NCBI GenBank assembly: GCA_009763385.1 | Contig: CM019824.1 | Location: 106,658,660-106,722,659, forward strand | Direction of reading: 5' to 3' | DNA length: 64,000 nucleotides | Source: Coix lacryma-jobi var. lacryma-jobi | Lineage: Eukaryota; Streptophyta; Magnoliopsida; Poales; Poaceae | Part shown: in pieces, positions 43,168-54,686 of the stretch | How the letters are laid out: the number at the start of each line of letters is the position of its first letter | Numbering within the stretch: the stretch's first letter is position 1 | Translations under genes and position numbers: made by a program | Notes under the pieces: model-generated | What the model was told of the DNA's origin: nothing | The model's input: the letters and a program-made list of their open reading frames with translations, nothing else | Databases searched by the model: none

Positions 43168-43800
43168 TCGGGGCTGGTTCAGACCAGCCGCGGCCAGTCC
43201 CTGCTGTTCTTGGCTCGGGTCACCAGCGGACAGTCCGCCGTGCTAAAGCGCGGACATTCCGGAACCGAGCAGGGGGACTTCAGCAACTGTGTGGTTTTGC
43301 ACTTTTGACCGGCGGACAGTCCGCCACCAGAGCGCGGACAGTCCGGCTTTGGGCGGACAGTCCGGGTCTCCAGGTCCGGACAGTCCGGGATCCTGCTGAT
43401 TGCTCCGGTTTAGTGCGTTTGCTCTCCCGGCTTGTTCGCTTGGTTTCTGGACTTCTCGTTTGGCCCTGTAGTTGACGAAAGAACCTCTCTAGGTATCTTT
43501 GCTACTTGTTAGCATAGGTATTTAGGAGTTTCTCGACGTTGCCATCTATCTACGTCCAGGACTTGATTTTTGGGGTTGTGTTCGAGCCGGAACTTTTGGA
43601 GTTTGGTTTGCTTCTTCTTGGTGGTGCTCCGCTGTGATCTTAGGGATCATCCACCCACTTCCAAGGGTCGTGAGCATCACGGTTTTGGTCGCCGTTTCTC
43701 GGGGATGATTTTGGGACAATTGGCCAAAGTTTCTGAGAAGAATTTTGAGCTCCCATTCACCCCCCTCTGGTCGCCTTGCTAGTGCTTTCTCGGTCCTTCA
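43168..43800 (+). repeat. SV-C 3' LTR, right part
   Basis: Continues from 35518 after the CRM-like element and ends CTCGGTCCTTCA at 43800, followed by TSD GGGAC. It holds the rest of the palindrome array (about 43226-43392). Confidence 0.92.
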
Positions 43801-43805
43801 GGGAC

Positions 43806-44341
43806 CGAGCAGTGGGTTTTTAGCAGCAGTGCGTTTTTGCTCACTTGACCGGCGGACAGTCCGCCACCAGAGCGCGGACAGTCCGCGGTAGGGGTGGACA
43901 GTCCGAGACCCCAGGGCCGGACAGTCCGGGAACCTGCTGTGTCTTTCGATTTAGTGCGTTTGCTCTCACGACTTGTACGCTTGGTCTCCCGACTTCTCGT
44001 TTGGCCCTAGAGTTGACCAAGGAACCTCTCTAGGTATCTTTGCTACTTGTTAGCATAGGTATTTAGGAGTTTCTCGACGTAGCCGACAATCTACGTTCGG
44101 GACTTGGTTTTTGAGGTTGTGTTCAAGCCGGAGCTTTTGGCATTTGGTTTGCTATCTTCTTGTGGTGCCTCGCTGTGATCCTAGGGATCATCCACCCTCT
44201 TCCAAGGGTCATGGGCATCATGATTTCAGTCGCAGTTTCTCGGGGTTGATTTTGGGACATTTGGCCAAAGTTTCGAGAAAAAATTTTTAGCTCCCATTCA
44301 CCCCCCTCTGGTCGCCTTGCTAGTACTTTCTCGGTCCTTCA
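43806..44341 (+). repeat. SV-B 5' LTR, right part
   Basis: Resumes the SV-B LTR after SV-C (CGAGCAGTGGGTTTTTAGCAGC) and ends CTCGGTCCTTCA at 44341. The primer-binding site TGGTATCGGAGC follows at 44344-44355. Confidence 0.92.
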
Positions 44342-44343
44342 AT

Positions 44344-44355
44344 TGGTATCGGAGC
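44344..44355 (+). other. SV-B primer-binding site
   Basis: TGGTATCGGAGC, matching the initiator tRNA-Met complement except for G at position 8. Confidence 0.85.
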
Positions 44356-44404
44356 GGGTTAAGGATCTTCCACCTTAGCCAGTTCTAGATCCACAGAAGG
44401 CGAC

Positions 44405-47102
44405 ATGGATCGCGGCGTGGGCAAACCGCCGTTTTTCGATGGGACGAACTATGCGTATTGGAAGATACGCATGTCGGCCTATCTGCAGAGTTTGGGTGCT
44501 TCCATCTGGGATATTTGCAACTCTGCCGATTACGTGGTCTTGGCTGCTCGTGTCTCTCAGCTTCAGATCGATGAGCACGATGCCAATAGCCGAGCCCGTA
44601 ATGCTCTTTTCTCATGCTTGAGCATGAGTGAGTTTGATCGCGTTTCTCACCTCGCTACGGCTCGGGAGATTTGGGCTACCCTCATGCGTTTCCATGAGGG
44701 AACCTCTCAAGTCAAAACCCGTCTCTACGATTCGTTCAAGCGAGAGTATGAGAACTTTAGACTTATGCCTGGAGAGAGCATAGAAAGTTTATTCGCTCGC
44801 TTTCAGGTGATTGTCAACAGGATGAGGGCTAACAAGGAGTTGTTGCCTTTCGACGATCATGAGAGGGCTTTGAAGCTTTTGCATACCCTTGATCGGTCGG
44901 TGTGGGATTCCAAAGTTCAGGCGATCATCGAATCACCTAACTATGAGACCCTCACGTGCGACGAGCTCTTTAGTAAGCTCAAGTCCAGTGAGATCGATGC
45001 CATGGCAAGGGCTTCTTATGAGAATCCTTCTGGCCCGACTATGGCTTTGGTTTCTGGCTCTTCTGCTAACCCCTCTGGAGGTTTTGCTCTTTCATCTATC
45101 TTTTCTGTCACAGAGGACCAGCTGGAGTCTTTGGGGGATGACGAGTTAGCAATGCTCGCCAACCGGTTCTCGCGGTTTCACAACAACCGCATGAACCGTC
45201 GCCGCGGAGGAGGACGCTCAGGATGCTACGAGTGCAGCGACCCCGATCACTTCATCGCCAACTGCCCCAAGAAGAAGCATTCATCTGGGAAGGGCGATCA
45301 TGGGCACAAGTACGACTCCGGCAAGCGCAAGGAGAAGTATGTCCCCGCGAGGCACAAGCGGAGGGGCGGCTTCGACAAGGAGTACATCAAGAAGAAGTAC
45401 TTGGAGAAGGCCCAGGCTGAGCAGCGTGCGTTCTTCGCCACGCTCAGTGACGTCGACGACTCGGATGATGACTCCGCTTGCTCAAGCGATGATGAGTCCG
45501 AGAAGAAGAAGAGGATCGAGGACAAGCTGAACGGTCTCTGCTTCTTCGCCGACAACGACGGCCTCTGCACCATGGCCCTCGGCAAGGAGGTCGACGGCGA
45601 GCTGGTGAACTCCCCTCGGAACGACGACGACGACGACACCTCTCTGGTATCTCTGACCCATGATGAGCTTTCCGCTGAGGTCGAGAAACTTACTGCCGCG
45701 CTCCTTAGTCAAGATAAGTTGCTTAGGCGAGCCGCTAGAGAGCACAAGGAGTTTAGGCAGAAGTGGGAGAATACGGTGAAGGAACTTGATTCTGTCAAGT
45801 CCACCGTAGTTGTCACAGATGAGGAGGAGTGCGAGGCGTGCACCACGCACATGACTGATCTTCTCACTTTAAGAAGTAAGTATGTTGCATTGGAAGGAGA
45901 GGTGGATGAGCTCCGTGCTAGACCCATGATGTTGGGTGCGTGCAAGACTTGTCTTGTCTTGCATTCCGAGTTGGCAGAGAAGAATGCCAAGATTGTGTCT
46001 CTTGAGGAGGCCAGCTCGGGTAGCACTTGTGTGACTAGGTGCGCTTTGTGCGAGGGTTTGGAGATGGAGATTGCCAATGTGAAGCATGACAAGATGCAAA
46101 CCGAGGAGGAAAACACATACCTTTGGACCATCTTGTCATGGGTGTCTTGTGGTGAGCCACAGCTCGGGATGATCATCTCCCAATTCAAGCGAGCTGCTGG
46201 AGGTCCCGGTGTAGGTTTTGCTCTGGGTGTTGATGTTTCTGCTTTTGGGAAGATTGGAGAGTCGAGTGGTTTGAACCCGAGTGAGAAGCCCAACTCCACC
46301 ACTACTCCCAAACTAACCAAGCTTCCACCCAAAGAGCCTCTCAAGCCTAACACCAAGGATGGGGTGTTTGAGGAACCTCCGAGAGCTCCACCCAAGAACC
46401 AAGTGTGGCATCCCAAACCCAACCACCTGAAAAACAAGCTTGATGCTATGCCACCTATTCGCGGGGAGCTGTTGCCACAGAAGGGCAAGGTGATCCACAC
46501 CCACCACCGTGAGTCCCAACAACCCCCTTTGAGAGCGGTGAGGTACCACTGTGAGCATTGTGGGAGAGATGGACACTTGAGTGAGTTCTGCTTTCGGCGC
46601 AAGAGAGAGGTGCGTTGTGCAAAGGAGATGAACAACACGGACATGTACCATCCTTTCCATGATGTACATGTGCCAAATGTTCAGAGGAGAGCACCGATAC
46701 ATGCTCCTAGGCCCAGAGGTCCAGAACCTCAAATTCCCAGGCCTAGGCAGGAGAGAGCTCCGAGGAGAGACGCTAGGCCTAGAGGTGTTGAACCTCAAGT
46801 TCCTAGGCATAGGCCTCGTAGAGAGCGTGCCCGGCGGGAGCCTGCATTTGTAGGCTAAGGACCCCGTGGCGGTGGCTTTGCAGTTGAGCGTTTTCCCCCA
46901 TCGCATTTTGAGTATCGCGATGGACGCTCCTCCCTTAGTGGACCACGTTTTCCTCAACGTGGTGATCGCTCCTCCCGTAGGCGTGCTAGGAATGGTTTTT
47001 CTGCTAACCGTCCTTTTGAGCAGCCGGCCCAACACTGGTATTCCCCTTACTTCACTAACCCCAGTGTTGGCCTGTATGCTCACCCTATGTCTTTTTATTG
47101 AT
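44405..47102 (+). pseudogene. gag: SV-B gag, one premature stop
   Basis: Collinear with SV-C Gag: FDGTNYAYWKIRM start, UBN2-type core, zinc knuckle 1 (CYECSDPDHFIANC), coiled coil with CEAC, CKTC and CALC pairs, zinc knuckle 2 (CEHCGRDGHLSEFC), Arg/Pro-rich tail. A TAA at 46856-46858 (TAC, Tyr, in SV-C) cuts off about the last 80 codons. The frame then stays open to TGA at 47100-47102, ending YAHPMSFY as in SV-C. The protein would keep both zinc knuckles, so particle function may have persisted for a time. Confidence 0.9.
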
Positions 47103-47106
47103 GTAG

Positions 47107-50100
47107 GTAAAACAATTGGAGAACGTTTGGTTGGTGGACTCCGGGTGTTCGAGACACATGACCGGAAACGCCAAGTGGTTCTCCAGTCATAGTCCGGTCG
47201 CCGGAAAGGAGTATATCACCTTTGGCGACAACAACAAAGGTAAGGTGCTGTCTCGTGGGTCTGTGCAAGTTAATGAGCACTTTGTGTTGCGTGATGTTGC
47301 TCTTGTTTCTAACTTGCATTTTAACCTTCTTTCTGTTTCGCAACTCTTTGATGATGACTATGAGATTCGTTTTAAACCGAATCTCAGTCACATTTTGGAT
47401 CCTCAGGGCAATCTTGTATGTGTGATTTCGCCCTTTGGAAAAGTCTTTCGTGCGGATTTCTTGGAGTCGTTCGGATTTTCTCGTTGTCTTTTGGCTGGAC
47501 CCTCCTCCTCTGATCTTTGGAAGTGGCATAGGAGACTAGGTCACCTGAGCTTCGACTTGCTTGCAAGGCTTAGTTCACTTGGCTTAATCCGAGGATTGCC
47601 CAAGTTATCCATGGAGAAGGATCTTGTTTGCCATTCTTGTAGACATGGGAAGATGGTAGCCGCTCCCCACCATCCAGTGACTCAGGTCATGACTAAGCGC
47701 CCTGGAGAGCTTTTGCACATGGACCTTGTTGGTCCGGCTCGGGTGAGCTTGGTTGGGGGGAAGTGGTATGTGCTTGTTGTTGTCGACGATTTTTTGAGAT
47801 ATTCGTGGGTTTTCTTTTTAGCTGAGAAAACTGAGACTTTCTCCTTTGCTCGCAATCTGATTTTGCGTCTTCAGAATGTGTTCCCTTTGAACTCTATGCG
47901 AGCAATTCGGAGTGATAATGGTTCTGAATTCAAGAATTCGGATTTTGAGATGTTTTGTGACTCTTTTGGGTTAGAGCATCAGTTTTCTTCCCCCTACACA
48001 CCGCCTCAGAATGGTGTTGTAGAGAGGAAGAATTGGACCCTTGTAGAGATGGCCAGGACGATGCTCGATGAGCATAGGACTCCTAGGCGATATTGGGCCG
48101 AAGCTATGAGCACTGCATGCTACATTTCCAATCGCATTTTTCTTCGAGCATTCTTGAAAAAGACCTCTTATGAGTTGTGTTTTGGAAAACTCCCCAAGGT
48201 GAGTTATTTTCGAGTTTTTGGTTGCCATTGTTTTATACTCAAAAAGGGCAACTTGGACTAGTTTGAGTCTCGTTCTTCTGACGGTGTGTTTTTGGGTTAT
48301 GGCACTCACACTCGAGCTTACCGTGTACTTAACCTTGACACTAACTGAGTCATGGAGACATCCGATGTCACCTTCGATGAGACCATGGTTTGTCCTTCTT
48401 CTCGTTTTGAGCGTGCAGGTGATCATGAGGTTGGCGAACCTCTTTTCGATGATGAAGAAGAAGGTGCTGAAGGGATAGATGACCCAGCACCTCCTCCACC
48501 TGCTGTGCGCAAAGAGCGGCCTCTACGACAACTCATGGCCCCGACACATCGTCTTCCTAGGGGCCGTGGGATCCGCCACCTCAAGCGGTACCCTTTGTAC
48601 CCGAGGAGGAACCAGATGTTGTTGAGGGGGAGGCCTCTTCGGCTAGGGAGGCGCCATGACACATTCAGCGCCAGCACCCGCCTCAGCAGATGATCGGCAG
48701 CATCGACGAACGCGTCACCCGGTCAAGGCAAATCTCTCACTTTGCTCATTCTGCATTTGTTGTTGATTTTGAACCCCGGGATGTCGGACACGCTTTGACG
48801 GATCCTGATTGGGTCAATGCCATGCATGAGGAGCTTGAGAACTTTGAGAGAAATCAGGTTTGGGTTCTAGTGTCTCCACCTTCTGAGTGTCATCCAATTG
48901 GGACAAAATGGGTTTTCAAAAACAAACAGGGAGAAGATGGCCATGTTGTGAGAAACAAGGCCAGACTCGTAGCCCAGGGATATAGTCAGAAGGAGGGGAT
49001 AGACTATGAGGAGACATTTGCTCCTGTAGCACGTTTGGAGGCTATTAGGATACTCTTGGCATTTGCTGCATCCAAAGGTTTCAAACTTTTTCAAATGGAT
49101 GTCAAGAGTGCCTTCTTAAACGGCTACATAGCAGAGGAGGTGTATGTTAGACAACCCCCCGGTTTCGAAAATCCCAAATTTCCAAACCATGTCTTTAAAC
49201 TTTACAAAGCTTTGTATGGTTTGAAACAAGCCCCTAGAGCCTGGTATGATAGGTTGAAAACATTTTTGCTTGCTAAGGGCTTTAAAATGGGATGTGTAGA
49301 TAAAACGCTCTTTCTCCTCAAGCAAGGCAGTGATACTCTCTTGGTCCAAATTTACGTGGATGATATCATTTTTTGTGGTTCTTCTCATGCTTTGGTTGCC
49401 AAGTTTGCAGACATTATGAGCAGGGAGTTCGAGATGAGCATGATGGGCGAGTTGACGTTTTTCCTCGAGTTGCAAATCAAGCAAACCCAGGAAGGAACGT
49501 TTGTGCACCAGGGCAAGTACACCAAAGATATCCTGAAGAAGTTCGACATGGGTGGCCAAGCCTCTTCCAACACCCATGGCGACCACGACGGCCCTGGATG
49601 CGGACAAGGAGGGAGAAGCGGTGGACCAGAAGGAGTACCGGAGTATGATCGGGTCGCTGCTGTACCTGATGGCGAAATGCCCGAACATTCTGTTCGCGGT
49701 GTGTCGTTGCGCGCGATTTCAGTCTTTGCCGCGCACCTCTCACCGTCAGGCGGTCAAGCGCATTATGAGGTACTTATCCTTCTCTCCAGAACTCGGGATT
49801 TGGTATTCTGCTTCCTCCACCCTTTCCCTTTGCGGTTATTCCGATGCCGATTTTGCTGGTTGCCGTATTGATCGCAAGTCCACTTCTTGGACTTGCCAGT
49901 TTATTGGTTCTTCTCTTGTTTCGTGGTCTTCTCGTAAGCAGTCTAGCGTCGCCCAGTCTACCACGGAGGCTGAGTATGTTGCTTTGGCTAGCTGTTGTTC
50001 CCAGTTACTCTGGATGATGGCCACTTTGCGTGATTTTGGTCTGAGCTTTTCTCGTGTTCCATTGCTTTGTGACAGCACGAGTGTGATTATCGTTGCTAAG

Positions 50101-50295
50101 AACCCCGTGCTTCACTCGAAGACCAAACACATTGATGTGCGCTTTCATTTTCTGCGAGACCACTATGAGAAGGGTGATATCGACCTTCGCCATGTCGATA
50201 CTCATCATCAGCTTGCTGATATTTTTACCAAGCCTTTGGACCAATCAACCTTTAATCGGTTGAGAGGTGAGCTTGGTGTGTGTTTCCCCTTTTAG
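47107..50295 (+). pseudogene. pol: SV-B pol, several stops and frameshifts
   Basis: Protease WLVDSGCSRHMTG is intact and joined in frame to integrase. The integrase core has HMDLVG, RSDNGSEF (Asp267 counting from 47116) and catalytic Glu303 in NGVVERKN. Defects in order: TAG 48259-48261; TGA 48346-48348 (CGA in SV-C); a one-base deletion near 48507; TGA 48657-48659, shared with SV-C; and a two-base deletion near 49550 inside RT-RNase H. RT keeps DVKSAFLNG and IYVDD. RNase H (CGYSDADFAGC, STTEAEYVALA) is in the frame 49552-50295. Pol starts just after the gag stop in the +2 frame. Confidence 0.9.
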
Positions 50296-51792
50296 ATGGG
50301 GGAAACACTTTGGATTTTGCATGATACACTGACTTTTTGGTTTCAGTTGTTTTTGCTCCTTTTTGATTTCTTCGTGCATCTTTTGCATTTCAGTATACGC
50401 TTTTACATTCTGAGCTTCATGTGTATAATCTGAAGAATGTAACTATGCTCTGTGTAGTTTTTGATCCGATGCTTTATGTTGATGCTGTAGCTTATGCTCT
50501 TTCTGATCACTAGTGCATACTATGAGCTGAGCTATTTTTGAATGGTGAATTTGTTAATGAACTTAAAACTTGAAAATATTCACCATTGAGATATGCAACT
50601 AGCATGTGTAGGATGTGTTGAAGTCACATGTGCTTTTCATATATGCTAGGTTGCTATGTCTCTAGTGTTGAGTCATTCACTTGCTTGGTATGTCATATTC
50701 TGTTTAAAATCTGAACCAAGTTAAGTGAATTGGAAAGATCGAGATGGGTTTGCTTGTTAGCACCTCACAGTTTCGAGACTGTTTCTCATTGCACTTTGAG
50801 TTAAACTTGAGCTGTGTAGTGTATGACCGAAACTGTTGCTTTAAGCTTCTGATTGCTTATGCATAGGCTTCGCACAGTTGGAAAGTTAGGCAATAACAAG
50901 CATTCAACCTCTCGCAGTCACATGTTGTTTTCTGAACTTATGTAATTTCACCGCTGCAACTCCGATTAAAATCTGAAATCACAAGTATATGCCTAAATTG
51001 ATATCAGCATGATGTTTGAACTATGCTAGGGTAGTTCATCTTGTATACATGATTAGCACTTGTTTGAACATCCTGTCTATACATGTCTGTGCTATTTTGA
51101 TGGTGAATACCTTTTCGGTTACAAACTGCTCTTTTGCTCTCATTTCAGACTTAGTGATCAGTTTGAGCGTTTGCTAGCATTCTGTGCATTTTTCTGAGTC
51201 ATCGGTTCAGAACTCTGTAGAGCACCTTTGCACTCTTTTGAGTATACTCCTGAAGCCCCTAACTTGCATTTTGCCTCATTTGCATTTTGGAAGGGGAGAA
51301 TTCTGCGTGTTGGCAAATTTTGTTGGTGCATTTTCCCAGGGGGAGAAATGTTTCTTGATTAGTGCATTTTCAACCAAGGGGGAGAGATTGCAAATCATAA
51401 CCCTTGCTTGCACTATTTGAGGGGGAGTTTTTCTTGCTTCCTGTTGGCCATAAGGCATTGGTATCGAGCTTTCTTTGCTAGTTGTGTTGAGCCTCTGTGC
51501 CTCTGTCTTGAGGGACTAGCATTTTTGCTTTGATATTTTCAATTGGTTTTTGCTAGCGGTGTTGAGCCTGTTCTACCTCTTCTTGAGGGCTAGCTTTGCT
51601 TTGCTTGGTTGCGTCAAGCCGTTGCCCATGTCTTTGGGGACCAAGTTGTTTCGCTCTTTCCACTTGACCTTCTTCGGCTTTGCTATGCTTTTGGGTCATT
51701 TGGTTGAGTTCTCTCTCCTTCCCCTTCTTCCTTCTTCTACTCTCATTATGATTTGTGTTGGTAGTTGACAATGCACTCATCAAGGGGGAGAT
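50296..51792 (+). other. SV-B 3' untranslated region with iterated polypurine motifs
   Basis: 1.5 kb collinear with 32412-34029 of SV-C. AGGGGGAG-type motifs occur near 51290, 51339, 51377 and 51420, before the functional tract at 51782-51791. No convincing gene is seen. Confidence 0.8.
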
Positions 51793-53856
51793 TGCGGATA
51801 CATGGGTGTATGCCGAGTCTCTGAGTGATGAGTGATTGTCAACTGGGATGATGCGCGTGTTCTTTGGCTTGTGTTGTGCAGGTGTCGAGCACGGATGCAG
51901 TGATCAAAGGCGAGGTGAAGGTCAAGTAGAGACGTGCCGTGCCGATGGACCGAGAGTGGCGAAGGGCGAACGTGAGGCTTGGACTGAGGGACCAGAGGCC
52001 CGAGGATCAGCTGTGGTGGCTGGCAGCCTGTGGCAGCTACAAGTGAAGATTTGCGGTCATGTGTTGCCTGAGTCGTGGACTTGGAGACACGTGTCGGTGG
52101 ACGGGGTGCACGGGAGGTGCATCCCATCAACGACGTCGGTTTGGTGGTAGAGCCAGGGAAAAACCATCGGGTGGACGGTTTCCAGGTTTAGGCCTCAAAA
52201 CCTGGGTGCGGATGGTTTCCGAGTTTGGCCACAAAACTCGGGCTGAGGACGGTTTCCAGGTTTGGGCCTCAAAACCTAGGCGCTGCGGGTTTTGCTGAGT
52301 TTGGGCCTCAAAACTCAGATGCTTGGTGGGCTGGTTTCCCGGTTTGGGCCTCAAAACCGGGGGTTGGCTGGAAAAGGCTGGTTTCCAGGTTTGGGCCACA
52401 AAACCAGGGGTGCAGAGCGAGGGCGGCACGTGGCGGCAATCGGGAGGTTGCGTCGAGGCAACGCTACGAGTTGTGCGGGCGTGGCCTTCGGATACACCTA
52501 CCACCGAGTTGGTCCAGAATAACCTTAGGGTTTAGCTGGTTCGCTCTGTAATTAGAGAGGCGTAGGGTAGGAATTAGAAATTAGGATAAGTAGAGGGAGA
52601 CACCCTCCTCCCTTCCTATCTCAGTCATTTGCTCTTTGCTTCTAGGGTTTCCTGCTCTCCCAATCCCCTGCTGTAGCTAGCTGAGATCCGCAGAGAACCA
52701 TACCTCTGTGTACTGGAGATTTTGAGGAAGTGAGGCCGTAACCTCACTGTTGTAGCGTGTGGTAGCCACACGATTGCAGATCGATGTGTTGATTCGTGTT
52801 TTGGTTCGTGTTCTTCGCATTCTTCGTTTCTCCACGATTTTCCCGTCACTCGATCTCTCTCCCTACTGCGTCTTTGCGAAATCCGCTTGAATCAACTTGT
52901 TCATATTTGAAAGGAGATCATTTCCACCGAAGGAATTTATCTATCTCCTTACGAACAAGTAGATCGGGTTGATTTCGTTTTTGTAGCGCTTTTTCGTTCA
53001 TACTCCTCCCCTTTTGATTTCCCAGTGTTTGAGTTGATTTGAGTGGATGATTTCTTGGGGATAGTCTCCTACCTACTCCGTGATCATCCTCTCCAAGTTT
53101 GGGAATGTGGGATTGTGAGTTGATTCGATTTGGGATTGATTTGGGTGAAGGGCGAACAAAATCGCCCTCCCTGAGTGACCGCGGACAATCCGCCACTCAG
53201 GGCGCGGACAGTCCGCGCGTCGGGGCAGGTCCAGTCCAGCCACGACCAGTCTCTGCTGTTTTTGGCTCAGGTCACCGGCGGACAGTCCGCCGTGCTAAAG
53301 TGCGGACAGTCCGGGACCGAGCAGTGGGTTTTCAGCAGCAGTGCGTTTTTGCTCACTTGACCGGCGGACAGTACGCCACCAGAGCACGGACAGTCCGCGG
53401 TAGGGGCGGACAGTCCGAGACCCCAGGGCCGGACAGTCCGGGAACCTGCTGTGTCTTCCGGTTTAGTGCGTTTGCTCTCACGGCTTGTACGCTTGGTCTC
53501 CGGACTTCTCGTTTGGCCCTAGAGTTGACCAAGGAACCTCTCTAGGTATCTTTGCTACTTGTTAGCATAGGTATTTAGGAGTTTCTCGACGTAGCCGACA
53601 ATCTACGTTCGGGACTTGGTTTTTGAGGTTGTGTTCAAGCCGGAGCTTTTGGCATTTGGTTTGCTATCTTCTTGTGGTGCCTCGCTGTGATCCTAGGGAT
53701 CATCCACCCTCTTCCAAGGGTCGTGGACATCACGATTTCGGTCGCAGTTTCTCGGGGTTGATTTTGGGACATTTGGCCAAAGTTTTGAGAGAAATTTTTG
53801 AGCTCCCATTCACCCCCCCCCTCTGGTCGCCTTGCTAGTACTTTCTCAGTCCTTCA
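51793..53856 (+). repeat. SV-B 3' LTR
   Basis: An uninterrupted LTR of 2,064 bases from TGCGGATACATGG to CTCAGTCCTTCA, and the best reference copy of this LTR in the window. The hairpin array is at about 52180-52410 and the palindrome array at about 53180-53452. TSD CCGGA follows. Confidence 0.95.
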
Positions 53857-54686
53857 CCGGACCGCCAGTTCCCCTCTTGAACTGACTGATCATCATGCCC
53901 AACTGCGGTTCACTGCATGACACCCAACTCAGAATGGACCGAAGGTATGTGTTTTCCTCGGTTTGCATCCTGTCATGCCGACAGTTGGCAATCTCAAGCT
54001 CCATCCCTGCGCATCGCTCAATGGAGCGAAAACGGTGCTAACTGAGGTGGCCTTCAAGGCTACAGCAAGCTTGGCACTAACATCTGCCAACTCAGTTCGC
54101 AAGCCCGGACAAAGCTTGCATGCACCCAGCAAAGAAGACCTCGCCTTCACTTCTTCCAGCACCTTCTTCAGGGAGGCACACTCATGACACTCACCCACCA
54201 AGTCTAGCCTACTCTTCAGCTCATCATACACCTCGATCAAAGAGGCACACTTGGTTTGTAGGGTGGAGAAGTTTATCATGTGTGTGGTGCACTCATCGCA
54301 CTCCTCCTCATCGGTCACTTTCACCTCTGACCTAGCACTGTCAAGCTCCTTAAGTGCCTCACCTAGCTTGGCCTTAAACTCATTACGCTCTCTAGCGGCA
54401 CGCTTAAGTTGCTTGTCCTGAGCGAGAACTATCTCGGCCAAAGAGTCACGCTCACTAGTAAGATGATCGACAAGAGAAGAAGTCGATACCTCGGATGCGT
54501 CGTCATCGTTGTCGGTGTCGGCATGCCTGTCCTGGCCCTTGCGGTCCTCCTCATCCAAGGCCATGGTGTAGAAGCCGTTGGTGGAGTTGCCAAAGAAGCA
54601 GAGTCCATTGAAGCGTTCTTCAGTCTTGTGCTCGGACCCAACAACGCTGGACTCACCGTCGGAGCTCTTCTCGGCGTTGCTGAAGG
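53857..54686 (-). pseudogene. SV-A gag, middle part
   Basis: The minus-strand frame 53929-54564 has DHLTSERDSLAEIVLAQDKQ, then RAARERNEFKAKLGEALKEL and CxxC pairs (CDEC, CHEC, CKLC). It is the coiled-coil region of the Sirevirus Gag, with one more CxxC pair than SV-C. Toward 53857 the frame shifts, then matches PQLGMMISQFKR and runs on at 7354. It lies between the solo LTR (right) and SV-B (left). Confidence 0.85.

Larger units (their letters stand above)
8880..43800 (+). mobile_element. Sirevirus SV-C, with Tat and CRM-like elements in its LTRs
   Basis: The TSD GGGAC is at 8875-8879 and 43801-43805. The 5' LTR is 8880-10859 plus 26351-26498, the internal region 26499-34029, and the 3' LTR 34030-35518 plus 43168-43800. 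With the nested elements removed, both LTRs are about 2.12 kb and the element about 11.8 kb. It belongs to the same family as SV-B and is inserted in the palindrome array of the SV-B LTR. Its gag is open, but its pol is broken, so it depends on other copies. Confidence 0.93.
7355..53856 (+). mobile_element. Sirevirus SV-B, split by SV-C
   Basis: The TSD CCGGA is found at 7350-7354 and 53857-53861. The 5' LTR is 7355-8879 continued at 43806-44341 (about 2.06 kb), the internal region is 44342-51792, and the 3' LTR is 51793-53856. The large gap is SV-C and everything nested inside it. The order gag, protease, integrase, RT, RNase H is that of Ty1/copia. Long Gag, iterated polypurine tracts and GC-rich palindromic LTRs place it with the Sireviruses. 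Several stops and frameshifts make it non-autonomous. Confidence 0.93.
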
